DNA of 64,000 bases, from assembly GCA_911728435.2 (NCBI GenBank), contig OU452210.1:6696001-6760000 (forward strand). The letters are read 5' to 3'. Shown here piece by piece: positions 22,810 through 32,629 of the stretch. The notes beneath the pieces are model-generated. The model worked only from the letters and a program-made list of their open reading frames with translations. It was not told the origin of the DNA and made no database searches. Source of the DNA: Apoderus coryli. Lineage: Eukaryota > Arthropoda > Insecta > Coleoptera > Attelabidae. How positions within the stretch are numbered: position 1 is the stretch's first letter; every line of letters begins with the position of its first letter. The position numbers were made by a program, and so were the translations under genes.

Positions 22810-24051
22810 CTACTCCCGTAGTAATTGTATCTGTAGCTGGATTTTCTCGTTTGTGACATAAGTGGCCATAAAGTCAGCTTCAGTAAATATTTCGTTATTA
22901 AAGGGACAAATCCCTGTCACTTTAAAACCTTCAATCGCATTTGTTATAGTAGCCGCTTTAAAATATGCAGGTGCAAATATTGAAGCAATTTGGTAAACCG
23001 TAATTACCCGGCCTGCGTGGTTTGTCAACCATTTTTCACATTCGTTGGAATAGAACTTTTTTAACGGGCCGAAAAAACACCTGTCAAGTGGCTGCATACG
23101 GTGGCTACTATGAGGAGGAAGTGTTAATGCTATAATGTTATTTTGGCGAAAAAAATCAATTGCTGCAATAGAACAATGGGAAGTGGGGTTATCCATTATC
23201 AGCAGGACTGGTTGTTCCTTTGTTGGCTTAGCATGGTCTCTAAAATGTGTGGCATAATCAACAAATAGTTCCCTATTGATGAAACTACTATCGGATACCA
23301 TTCCAATTGAAGATGGCGGAGCTCCATCCAAAAGTTCCGCTTTCATTCTTTTACGTGGATATATAAATGCTGGAGGAATATATCGTCCACTGGCACTCAT
23401 TGCGCATACAACACTTACATTGGTTCCCCGTTCAGCACTGGATATTTTATTGACACACCTTTTTCCTTTTGTTGAGAAAACTTTAGGGAGCTTGTTTGGG
23501 ACAGTGGAAAATCCCGATTCGTCCATATTATAAATTGCGTGCGGCGGGAATTTATATTTCTGCATTAACTCCCAGAGATTATCGTAAAAGCGCTTACACT
23601 GTGGTTCATTAAACCCAACAGCCCTGGCGAGACTAGTAGCGGTGGGTTGCCTCAAAGTAACATCTTTGTGCCTTTTCAAAAATCCACGCAGCCAGCCTTT
23701 GCCCGCCAGTTTTGAAGTTTTATCAAAACGATGTTCTAATTTATTTTTTTCGGCGAATTCAAACGCTAGACTTCTTAGAGCTCTAGAAGTTAATCCGTAA
23801 AACATGTTGTCAACTGTTTTTATATATATGCACAACTCTTCTTCCATTTCTGATCTTAAAGTTGTATCGAATCTTCCCAGCTTTGTAGCTACAGTAGTTC
23901 TTTTTTGCCTCTTTCTTAATGTGCTTTCTGTCATTCCTAGAGAATTTGCCACGCTTCTTTTACTTTCTCCATTTTCAAGCCTTTTTCTTGCTTCCTCCAT
24001 AACCGCCGGTGAGCATAAAGCACGCTGAGAAGTTAGTTTTCTGCCAGACAT
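22810..24051 (-). CDS. pogo/jerky-type DDD transposase (413 aa)
   Basis: The transposase would bind the element ends and catalyse cut-and-paste transposition in the nucleus. Residues ~17-48 form a Psq/HTH motif (SVANSLGMTESTLRKR). A second CENP-B-like DNA-binding region spans ~65-136 and ends in GKGWLRGFLKRH. The DDE_1 core has D177 (YNMDESGF), D287 (LLIMDNPTSH, where the family usually has DNHxSH) and D323 (HRMQPLDRCFFGPLK), giving a DDD triad. ATG 24051 fits the usual MSGRK-type start and precedes the HTH directly. The frame stops at 22810 just after the core. One base shift in the AAAA run near 22848 would continue into a C-terminal region, so the tail is probably lost by frameshift. The strong match to family order makes the call firm. 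Activity is unknown. Confidence 0.9.
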   Translation of the reverse strand: MSGRKLTSQRALCSPAVMEEARKRLENGESKRSVANSLGMTESTLRKRQKRTTVATKLGRFDTTLRSEMEEELCIYIKTVDNMFYGLTSRALRSLAFEFAEKNKLEHRFDKTSKLAGKGWLRGFLKRHKDVTLRQPTATSLARAVGFNEPQCKRFYDNLWELMQKYKFPPHAIYNMDESGFSTVPNKLPKVFSTKGKRCVNKISSAERGTNVSVVCAMSASGRYIPPAFIYPRKRMKAELLDGAPPSSIGMVSDSSFINRELFVDYATHFRDHAKPTKEQPVLLIMDNPTSHCSIAAIDFFRQNNIIALTLPPHSSHRMQPLDRCFFGPLKKFYSNECEKWLTNHAGRVITVYQIASIFAPAYFKAATITNAIEGFKVTGICPFNNEIFTEADFMATYVTNEKIQLQIQLLRE

Positions 24052-24094
24052 TCTGAAACAAAAAAGATACTTTCTTTTTGGTGTATATGGTTTG

Positions 24095-24495
24095 TAAGAG
24101 TGCGCGCGTACTCTTACAAAATAACTGACTGCGCACTCTTACAAAACGAGCTTGTTCTAAAATGCGTCAGTGCTGCCGCTATCTTGGTTAGAAATTGTAC
24201 ACAACGGTATGTTTTATACGATCACTTGTAGTTTATTGCAGGTATGGTAAAATATGGACACGAAATTTTTGAAAACTACAGTTGTATGCAATATCCAAAA
24301 TGTCAAAAAATATTAACAAAACAGACTAAACCATTTAAACTTACCTAATAACGTTATTAACCGTGTTTATTTGCTTAAAATGCACTAGACACATACATGC
24401 ACTCCACTTAATCGGTACGAACTAAAATTTTGTTGTTGTTTGTGAACCGTTCCGAGAATCGACGACTGCGCACTCTTATTGACCGCGCACTCTTA
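24095..24495. repeat. subterminal 12-mer repeats, right end of pogo element
   Basis: The same 12-mer occurs at 24095 (plus) and, as reverse complement, at 24105, 24130, 24467 and 24484. The 24095 and 24105 copies form an overlapping divergent pair just upstream of the transposase ATG, so they could also influence its promoter. Confidence 0.75.
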
Positions 24496-24528
24496 GAGCA
24501 TCCTACCCTATCTACAATAGATGGAAGG

Positions 24529-25062
24529 CGGCCGGGGTAGGTGCCTAAGCTCAACGTAAACCCGTTCCTACGCAATAGCACACATATTATTTTAATAGGT
24601 ATTATATAAACGTTCTCAATCACCACCAGTTTTTTCTGTATATTAATTTAAATATATTCAAGAAAAAGTACAACAAAATACAGGTATTTTAGGCCGTATT
24701 TGGTAGTACATACTATTACCCGGTGACCGGTGGTGCAAAGCTTTTGATATGTACATAGGTATATGTGTATACAGTGTATACGAGTATACGGTGTAGGCGA
24801 CGATAACAGTTGCCTGTAAAAATGCGAAGTCTCGGTAGTGGGTTATAGCACCAGCGGTAAACCTATTTTGCGGTAGATATATTATACCTACAGATAATTA
24901 TTGAATTAAAGGGGATGTTTTAAAGTTTTAAGGTAGAAAATGAAATTAATCTAATAATCAATATTATTTTTTTTTAAATTATGGAACCAATAATAATAAA
25001 TTGAGTATTTAATTTAGGGCGAAGTTTTAAAGGTAGGGGGTGCCTACCCCGACCAGCCGCCA
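24529..25062. repeat. segment bounded by short GC-rich inverted repeats
   Basis: GGCGGCCGGGGTAGGTGCC at 24529 and GGTGCCTACCCCGACCAGCC ending at 25062 are imperfect inverted copies around ~500 bp of AT-rich DNA. A similar end (GAATAGCCGCCACTG) appears near 60330. It may be an unclassified non-autonomous element. Confidence 0.4.
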
Positions 25063-25069
25063 CTAATGT

Positions 25070-26520
25070 TCAAGAATATACTTAAATCAAGAGAGAGAGA
25101 CATAGAGAGAGAGTTTTACATTAAACATCTACGCCATTCCCATAACAAATTTGAGTGTTTATACAAGATGATTCCTTGTTCCATAGTTGTGTTCGTGAGT
25201 GGATTCATTGTTATACCCACAAAACGTTTGGAAAGCCAGTTGTTCGATATATTTATATTATAATAATTTTGAAATAATGCCGAATAAGCGTCTTCTTGTA
25301 TATTACGATAAACCAAAAATTGAAATGGGGTTAGCTAGAATAAGGATAACCATGATCAATTAAAATCTACCTACCAACATTATTCGTGACTCGATATTTT
25401 TAATTTAAATTTACGTCATAACTGCATCTGACGTCAATATATAATTTGTCTATAGCTTTGTATACCTACATGTGTAAAGAGGAAAACTTTTACTACCTTG
25501 GAATATATTTTTTATAACCTTTTAGTAGATAAAAAGCTATTTACTTAAAAGTTGGTAGTAGTATTTTATGTCCGTCAATAAACGTATCTTACGTACAACT
25601 TAAGGCTAATTGGAGAAGTACAAATTAATGTTTTTCTCACATTTTTACTCCCTATGGAGAAACACGCAAACTCTATTAATTTCATTAAAAAATAAATATT
25701 TCCTACTATATGCACTAGGCATAAGGAAATTTCTCTAAGGAAAATTCAACCCAGTTGCTGGATGTTTGTACTTGTTGGAATCAAAAATTTATAACCAATT
25801 TTTATCCAACTTTACAGTTAAGGTCTAGTTATTTCTCAGTTTATGTATGTAAATAAAAGAAATAAATTCCAGTAGTCTGATTTAAGCTTATTAGTTCACA
25901 TTAATTAATGGTAAAAGAATAAAAAGTAGTGACAAAACGACAAAAAAATATTGAGCTGTAGAGGGTGGCCCAAATTAGGCGTTTTCTTATGAGAAAAAGT
26001 TAACCAAGGTTCTCGAGGGTCAAATTTTATGAAAAGTTCACTCGTGCAAGATGTAGTAACCTGATTTGTTACAGGGCGATTGCTAAAGGTACTGTAACGA
26101 AAATTATATTTTTTTACAGTCCCTAAAATTTCCTCTTCAAAAATATGTAATAAGTTATATATATTTTTTAAACCCAACAATATATTTGACTTTAAGAAAA
26201 TAATCCATATAAATCAAGTATGGCGGTTTAGTTTAGGTCTAAACATAGAAATTTTTTGGCAAAATTTTCAAAAAAGAGAAACATTTTAATATCGAAGTAG
26301 ATATAGATATTGTTCGCAGCAAAAAATGAAGTGTCTCAAATAAATCAAATGTGTTGAATTCAAAATTCACTAATAATTTTACAAATTAAACCAGAAAGTT
26401 AAGAACTTCTAAAAACATTAGGTAATTTGTGTATAAAGTTCTTGGAAGTTTTAGAAAGAATTATTATTGGCAGAAACAAAATTTGTATTTTTTGTAACAA
26501 TATATTTGTACCTCTATATG
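25070..26520. other. AT-rich stretch without recognisable gene
   Basis: A GAGAGA-rich run lies at 25090-25112. ORFs near 25066 and 25905 show no family motif. Confidence 0.5.
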
Positions 26521-26528
26521 CCAGCAGT

Positions 26529-27345
26529 TTATTTTATTTTAATTAGTTTTATTTTATTGTCCTTGCTGTATATATCTAATTCCCTCAATAGTTTCCAATT
26601 TTGCCTGGAGCTATTTCGACGAATACTACTCTTTAAATATTGCCCCTTTGCACTTCTTACTTCACATAACACCAAGTTCCTTATTCTTTTGTATGCATCC
26701 CAGTCTATAACGGAACGACTTCTTCTATATTTAGCCAACGCTTTTTCCCTTTGCCTTTGCAAATCCTTAATATCCTGTGAAAGCCAGGGAGCCTTTTTCT
26801 TGGAGTTCTTACAGTTTTTAAGGGAGCCTACCGATCGAATACTTCTAAGAGGTACTGATTGAATAATGCAACCTTCATGTCTATGTTTTTTATATAAAAA
26901 ATGTTATAGAAAAGCATATTCATTAAATCATTGTAAAAAAGATACTGGTCAAAGTGGCGAAAATCTCGAAAAGTGTAGGAAAGCGGCTTAGGCTTGGAAA
27001 GTTTGGTCCTGAATGCACATCTGACCGGTAGATGGTCAGAAAAATTAATATTATGCTCAACTTCAACACAAGAAACAAAACATATATAATAGCGATGACG
27101 TAGCTAGACCATGCCTAGTTGGCTCATCGACAATCTGGGTCAAGGCATAGTCACTAAGAAAAGATAGAAAACGTCGGGAGTAGCCACAGTGCATGTCTAA
27201 AATATTAATGTTAAAATCCCTCATAGATATAAACTGATTACCGTCAACTAGACTTCTGCAAATATTTCCTTCAAATTCAGAAAAAACTCCCCCATCCCCG
27301 TTAAGCTAGGAAGTGGGTATAACAATCACAAAATATTCCTAACCA
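26529..27345 (-). pseudogene. LINE endonuclease and linker remnant
   Basis: On the minus strand from ~27345 leftwards the AP-endonuclease domain of a non-LTR retrotransposon can be read in two or three frames. RDFNINILDM stands for the GDFN motif. Then come FLSDYALTQIVDEPTRHG (the L.Q.V..PTR block), a position corresponding to LDHIF, and INFSDHLPVRC with the catalytic SDH motif. After YTFRDFRHFDQYLF come KAPWLSQDIKDLQRQREKAL and DWDAYKRIRNLVLCEVRSAK, the typical linker before RT. The frame 26762-26529 is open through that linker. No RT follows. Frameshifts and the Gly-to-Arg change in GDFN show decay. Jockey/CR1-like by resemblance. Confidence 0.82.
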
Positions 27346-27809
27346 TACCGAATTTGAACTGAGTACAAATCTGTTCATCTAATGGCTGGCAATGACACGT
27401 GATTCACATATTGCGTATACTATAATGGGGCCATGCAGCTAGTGCTTGGTGTCTAAATTATAGAGAGGATTTTATATACACTGCCATTCTAACGGTATCA
27501 TCTTTATTTATATGTCAGCCTTGTCTAGAAATAATGCTGATGTCTTAGGATTTGCACAGATATACAATACCTATACGTTTAGGGAAGCTTGTGCCGTTTA
27601 AAACACAGAAAACAACACTTCAAAACAACAAAAATAACTTCATTACAATAAAAGTTGAATGCTACAACGTTGATAATAATAAGAGTTCAAAATAATTCTA
27701 AACACATATTTATAAGTTCATAAATGCTGATTAGATAATAAGTATATAGAGCAAATATTGCAAGCTTATGTATCATCCTCATCATTCACTCGCTAACGAG
27801 TATGCATTA

Positions 27810-28156
27810 TTCCAACTCAGGGATTTCTGTTGTGAACTCTAAGATGGCTAAACAGACCGATCTTCGAACCGCAAACCTTGTCACAAAATTGACACCATTT
27901 ACAGGCTGTTGTAGGTACGCTGCCCCATCGATGCGTTCTCTCTCCTTTCGTTGCTGTCTCTTTGCATCCTAAAGTCGTCGACGCTGCACTTCAAAAACTT
28001 GATTACCCTCGTAAATTGTACGCCTCTATCTCGGTCGCTCATTCGCGATCTGCTCCCGCATGTAAGCCACATTTCTTCATGTTGGTAATAAGAACATTCT
28101 TGTTGCTGCCTTCCCTGATTTCGTGAGTCGACCTTATTACCAAATTTTTTTAACAA
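27810..28156 (-). pseudogene. LINE-type ORF C-terminus with C2H2-like finger
   Basis: The minus strand carries a hydrophilic region SDRDRGVQF...CSVDDFRMQRDSNERRE. After a frameshift near 27925 it reads PTTACKWCQFCDKVCGSKIG, then LFSHLRVH and a stop near 27827. The CxxC...HxxxH tail with the words GSKIGLFSHLRVH is a pattern I recall from the C-terminus of some insect LINE ORFs. The region is less AT-rich than its surroundings. RT and endonuclease are not attached here. Confidence 0.6.
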
Positions 28157-28159
28157 ACA

Positions 28160-28331
28160 TTATTTCTTAAACTGACAATCGTTTTACCACTTCACCAAAA
28201 CACTTCTTTTAAATCTCGACGCGCGTTTCGCTAACAATGTTAGCATCCTCAGGAGAGAATTAAAACTAAACTACTACTAAATATATTACAGCTTATATAC
28301 TATTCACATACCACAGATACGCGCTCTGATT
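28160..28331 (-). repeat. Penelope 3' flank (pLTR-like) with stem motif
   Basis: Sequence beyond the 3' end of the left Penelope copy. On the minus strand it contains CCTGAGGATGCTAAC...GTTAGCGAAACGCGCGTCG (28216-28254), then TTTTGGTGAAGTGGTAAAA. The same blocks occur at 45930-46105, and part of them at 14288. They look like the repeated terminal region of this Penelope family. Confidence 0.6.
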
Positions 28332-28377
28332 GGTCGCCGCGCAACCAATGAGAGGGCGGTACATACGTCAACATTAA

Positions 28378-29403
28378 TTACTTACATACTAAAGAATACA
28401 AAATACTATTAGGGATTGGACCCTTATCTTTGTTTAGTGCTTTTGAATTATTCTTAATAATTTCCAAACTTTCATAAGCGTCCAAATATTTCCAATTGCT
28501 AACAGATTTCAACAATCTTAAGTTACTAGAATCTACTCTATGATTATTTTCAAACATATGTTCTGCTACACTAGACTTATCTAACCTACCATATCTTAAA
28601 TGAGCAATATGCTCTTTAAATCTAACATTAAGTTTTCTTTTGGTTTGTCCTATATAAACTTTGTCACAATCCTTACAACTGATTTCATAAATGCCAGATT
28701 TTTCCGTCATCTCTACTTTATCTTTTGGATTGCCCAACAGATTGCCTAGACGTGTACTAGATTGAAAAACAGTTTTAAAGCCAATGTCACTAAAAATCTT
28801 ATTTAAACCGCGTGTAAATTTTGGAACATAAGGGATCGAAATAAATTTAGAACTATCTTGACTTTCTCGGAAAGTTGTGGCATTATGAAGTGCATTTTTA
28901 AACTTATATTTTCTAATTAATTTATCAACTAAATTGTCATCATAACCATTAACTCTAGCCACCATTTTAATTGTGTTTTTCTCTGTATCGAAACGGTTTT
29001 TATTAAGGGGAAATTTCATTAATCTATGTACAAGAAAATTTAGGCTGGCCATTTTGTGTTGGAAACAATGATTAGAGTCATTGGTTATATACATGAATGT
29101 ATTCGTACTTTTTCTATATATGTCACATTCCAATTTATTTTCACTGTTTTTGATTACAAGTGTGTCCAGGAATGGAAGTCTACGATCTTTTTCTAATTCA
29201 TAAGTGAATTTGATAGATGAGAAGCAATTATTAAGTTGGGCAACAAAGTTATCAATTGTATCAACACTTGTATCAAAAACAGCAAACACATCGTCCACAT
29301 ATCTGATCCAAACTTTGGGAAAATATGAAAAATTGGTTTTCGCGGAGGCTTCAAAATAATTCATAAATAATTCAGCTAAAAAGGGGGATAAACAGCTACC
29401 CAT
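28378..29403 (-). pseudogene. Penelope-like RT C-terminal half plus GIY-YIG endonuclease (left arm)
   Basis: The 341-codon frame begins inside the reverse transcriptase at MGSCLSPFLAELFM (the GSxLSP block). It then has YVDD at residues 35-38 (WIRYVDDVFAVF), the catalytic palm motif, and LPFLDTLV near 76-83, followed by the thumb region. The GIY-YIG nuclease follows: GIY 237-239, C243 and C246 between the half-motifs, YIG 250-252, R261, H265, and a likely catalytic Glu at 311 (DAYESLEII). It ends in VCK-stop. This RT-then-GIY-YIG order is diagnostic of Penelope-like elements. The N-terminal RT half is missing at the palindrome centre, so the frame, although open, is only a 5'-truncated copy. 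Confidence 0.92.
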
Positions 29404-29440
29404 AGCAGTGCCTTCATGTTGTTCATAGAATTTCTATTCT

Positions 29441-30510
29441 ATGAACAACATGAAATTCTATGAACAACATGAAGGCACTGCTATGGGTAGCTGTTTATCC
29501 CCCTTTTTAGCTGAATTATTTATGAATTATTTTGAAGCCTCCGCGAAAACCAATTTTTCATATTTTCCCAGAGTTTGGATCAGATATGTGGACGATGTGT
29601 TTGCTGTTTTTGATACAAGTGTTGATACAATTGATAACTTTGTTGCCCAACTTAATAATTGCTTCTCATCTATCAAATTCACTTATGAATTAGAAAAAGA
29701 TCGTAGACTTCCATTCCTGGACACACTTGTAATCAAAAACAGTGAAAATAAATTGGAATGTGACATATATAGAAAAAGTACGAATACATTCAGGTATATA
29801 ACCAATGACTCTAATCATTGTTTCCAACACAAAATGGCCAGCCTAAATTTTCTTGTACATAGATTAATGAAATTTCCCCTTAATAAAAACCGTTTTGATA
29901 CAGAAAAAAACACAATTAAAATGGTGGCTAGAGTTAATGGTTATGATGACAATTTAGTTGATAAATTAATTAGAAAATATAAGTTTAAAAATGCACTTCA
30001 TAATGCCACAACTTTCCGAGAAAGTCAAGATAGTTCTAAATTTATTTCGATCCCTTATCTTCCAAAATTTACACGCGGTTTAAATAAGATTTTTAGTGAC
30101 ATTGGCTTTAAAACTGTTTTTCAATCTAGTACACGTCTAGGCAATCTGTTGGGCAATCCAAAAGATAAAGTAGAGATGACGGAAAAATCTGGCATTTATG
30201 AAATCAGTTTTGTAAGGATTGTGACAAAGTTTATATAGGACAAACCAAAAGAAAACTTAATGTTAGATTTAAAGAGCATATTGCTCATTTAAGATATGGT
30301 AGGTTAGATAAGTCTAGTGTAGCAGAACATATGTTTGAAAATAATCATAGAGTAGATTCTAGTAACTTAAGATTGTTGAAATCTGTTAGCAATTGGAAAT
30401 ATTTGGACGCTTATGAAAGTTTGGAAATTATTAAGAATAATTCAAAAGCACTAAACAAAGATAAGGGTCCAATCCCTAATAGTATTTTGTATTCTTTAGT
30501 ATGTAAGTAA
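29441..30510 (+). pseudogene. Penelope-like RT/GIY-YIG copy with frameshift (right arm)
   Basis: This mirror copy of the left frame starts inside the palindrome loop (MNNMKFYEQHEGTAMG) and holds the same RT blocks (GSCLSP, YVDD). It stays open to 30238. A 2-bp insertion at the GIYEIS site near 30207 (AGTTTTGTAAG versus AGTTGTAAG in the left copy) shifts the frame exactly before the CxxC and YIG motifs. The remaining nuclease (YIGQTKRKL... to VCK) is legible out of frame to the stop at 30508-30510. A few residue changes separate the arms (for example K/R before VW, M/R in TFxYIT). Confidence 0.9.
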
Positions 30511-30555
30511 TTAATATTGACGTATGTACCGCCCTCTCATTGGTTGCGCGGCGAT

Positions 30556-32235
30556 CAGTTTAGTGTTCTACGCCAAAGGTTCTACTCATCGATTATATTA
30601 TTTCTTAGTTTATATTAATATTTTGGTTGTTCATTTTCTTTTAATCTTTCTGCTTTTTACATAATTTTGAGTTTGTGATTTTGAATATGTATTATAATAG
30701 GTATGTGTGCATTGCATATGTGATTTTTTTTAAATTAAGGTAATTAACTGACCTGAGTAAAGTTGATTACTTATTTCGCTGATTTGTAATAAGCTAAGTA
30801 TATCCTGTTCAAAATTACAGCTCTAATCATACACTAAGTATGTTTCTATATTTTATGGCATTGACAATATTATTTGATTAAGCTTTTTTTCACAATAAGC
30901 CCATCAGGCTGCAGTGAAACGGATCCTTTCAAAAAAAAAACTTCACTTTGTATTGTGTAGATGGAGTAAGAAAGCCCCGAAACATGTCCCTTGTATGTTG
31001 AAATATAATGATATGATAACGAATGTATATATGTGTATGAAAATGTACTAACCTGAGTAAAGTTTATCTTACTTTATTTATTTCTAATGAGCTATACACT
31101 GTTCCAAGTTACAGCTCTAATCATAGACTCAGTATATTTTAGTTGGATAAGAATATTTATGAACTTTCAAAACTTTCTCTCTAGTTGTTTGTTAAGGGTG
31201 GCAATTTTCTTCCAGGTAGCCAACGAGATGGCAAAAATAAACAAGAAACCAAAAAATTTAACTTTGCTAAGTTTATGTACAACAAACTAAGTATTTAGAT
31301 CCATGCATCCCAATAAATTGAAATTTTCCTCGTTATTTCTAATATTGCTTCACGAAAATGTTTATAAAACTAATTTGGTTGTATCGATAAAATAAACAAA
31401 TATACTCAATTATTCTCTCGTGTACATACAAAAATACTCACTCTATAGAGCAATTCCTGTATAATTTTCTCAATAAGAAAAAATATAAGGAAAGGTATTT
31501 TTATTGTTTTGATTTTAAATGTGTCAAATTATTATTTTCTTAAGCTATACACACGATTGTATTTCTATTATTAATAAATGTATTATCGTCAGCGAATGTA
31601 CATTGCGACCTTGACAAAACCTGTGAAAAACCTTGGAAAAATCGATAGGTAACAGTTAAATAGAAAGGTTTTACATTTACATGTGGCTCCGAAACAATTT
31701 AATTGCAACGCTGTTCATTAAATAAAAAGCATGGGTATTTTTTATGATAAAAACTCAATGAATAAAATGGGATATGTATTTTAGTCTTTAAGATACAAAT
31801 ATTTTATGATATCTTAATTCCCATTTCATATATAGGTAATGATATTAAAAATTCACTCCGCCGTTTCCCTAATGTCTGTTATAAAATAATGAACAAAGGG
31901 AATTACTTTCTCCTTTTCAAATTTCCAACTCTTAAAAGTATATAGAGATAACCTCGGAGTTTCTTTTTTTTAGTCTTACCTCTCCAAATTTTATTGCAAT
32001 ATTTTCTCATGAGACATAAAAGAATACATCATCTTAAACCAACTAGGTAAATTAATTTTTTTTGTTTTACTATTGTATTGTAGGACCTCTTGAAAATGAA
32101 TTGCTTTAACTTTATTTTCTTTGTTCTTAGAGCAACTCTTGGATGATTCTCATTATTAACCCTCCACAGTTTCTGGCATAACACTTATGCTATAAATCTT
32201 GAAACAAGGCTCTATGACAGATTTGATTTATATTT
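30556..32235. other. AT-rich stretch with one diverged duplication
   Basis: GACCTGAGTAAAGTTGATTA (30751) and AACCTGAGTAAAGTTTATCT (31051) start two diverged direct copies of ~95 bp, 300 bp apart. Both contain TTACAGCTCTAATCATA. Otherwise nothing is recognisable. Confidence 0.55.
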
Positions 32236-32239
32236 GAAA

Positions 32240-32425
32240 TAGTTTTTATTTTTGTAGTTGTAGTGTAGTTTGTAGTTCTTCTTTGTGGTGTGTGTAGTTG
32301 GGTTGGGTTATATTTCTTAAGTCATTTTTTAAATCGTTGTCTAGTTTGTCCTATATTAGTATACTCTTGAAGACAACTCACACATGTCAGCTTATAGACT
32401 CCTGTCTAATGGATAATTTAACATA
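32240..32425 (-). pseudogene. Penelope-like GIY-YIG fragment, third family
   Basis: The minus strand reads TGVYKLTCVSCLQEYTNIGQ followed by TRQRF and a stop. This is the GVY...CxxC...(Y)IGQTR block of a Penelope GIY-YIG domain, with two residues (TN) inserted before IG. About 30 more codons follow to ~32240. It differs in sequence from the two palindromic families. It is a short decayed fragment. Confidence 0.7.
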
Positions 32426-32429
32426 TGGA

Positions 32430-32625
32430 CGGTAGTTTTTTTAGCGATTGTAATTATTGTTCATTTGTTTGTTTATTTGTTGTTTATTTATTTATTTTTT
32501 TCTCTGAATGTTATTATGAGTGTCTTTATTTTAAACATCATTGTTTACATATTAACATGTCTATGTACAGAAATGTACATTTATGACTGAAATAAAGAAT
32601 TTGAATTTGAATATTACATGTCGAA
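32430..32625 (+). repeat. probable LINE 3' UTR tail
   Basis: The stretch ends with ACTGAAATAAAGAATTTGAA and a second TTTGAAT unit: a polyadenylation-like signal followed by a short (GAATTT)n tail, as many LINE 3' ends show. No coding part is attached. Confidence 0.4.
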
Positions 32626-32629
32626 AATA

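Larger units (their letters stand above)
21790..24508 (-). mobile_element. pogo/jerky-type DNA transposon, nearly intact
   Basis: Both ends are visible: GGGTAGGATGCTCTAAGAG at 21790 and its inverted copy ending at 24508, 24 bp of perfect terminal inverted repeat. Each end is flanked by TA (21788-21789 and 24509-24510), the target duplication expected of Tc1/mariner/pogo elements. The element is 2,719 bp and codes on the minus strand. It carries nine copies of TAAGAGTRCGCA (or reverse) near its ends. The perfect repeats and long frame suggest recent activity, though the C-terminal frame is broken. Confidence 0.92.
28333..30555. mobile_element. second head-to-head Penelope pair, ~1.1 kb-arm palindrome
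   Basis: The arms 28333-29434 and 29452-30555 are inverted copies with a 17-bp loop. They differ at a few bases by eye and by a 2-bp insertion in the right arm. The symmetry ends on the right inside TTGCGCGGCGA at ~30555, while the left continues into the 3' flank. This family differs from the 14.3-16.9 kb pair (different protein and more RT retained), so the same architecture arose twice within 15 kb. Confidence 0.9.

Noticed and set aside
14261..30555. Considered whether both Penelope palindromes are assembly artefacts
   Set aside because: The arms differ at several bases, one has a 60-bp arm-specific segment and the other a 2-bp frameshift, and the arms end at different points. Real inverted copies are more likely, though read support should be checked.
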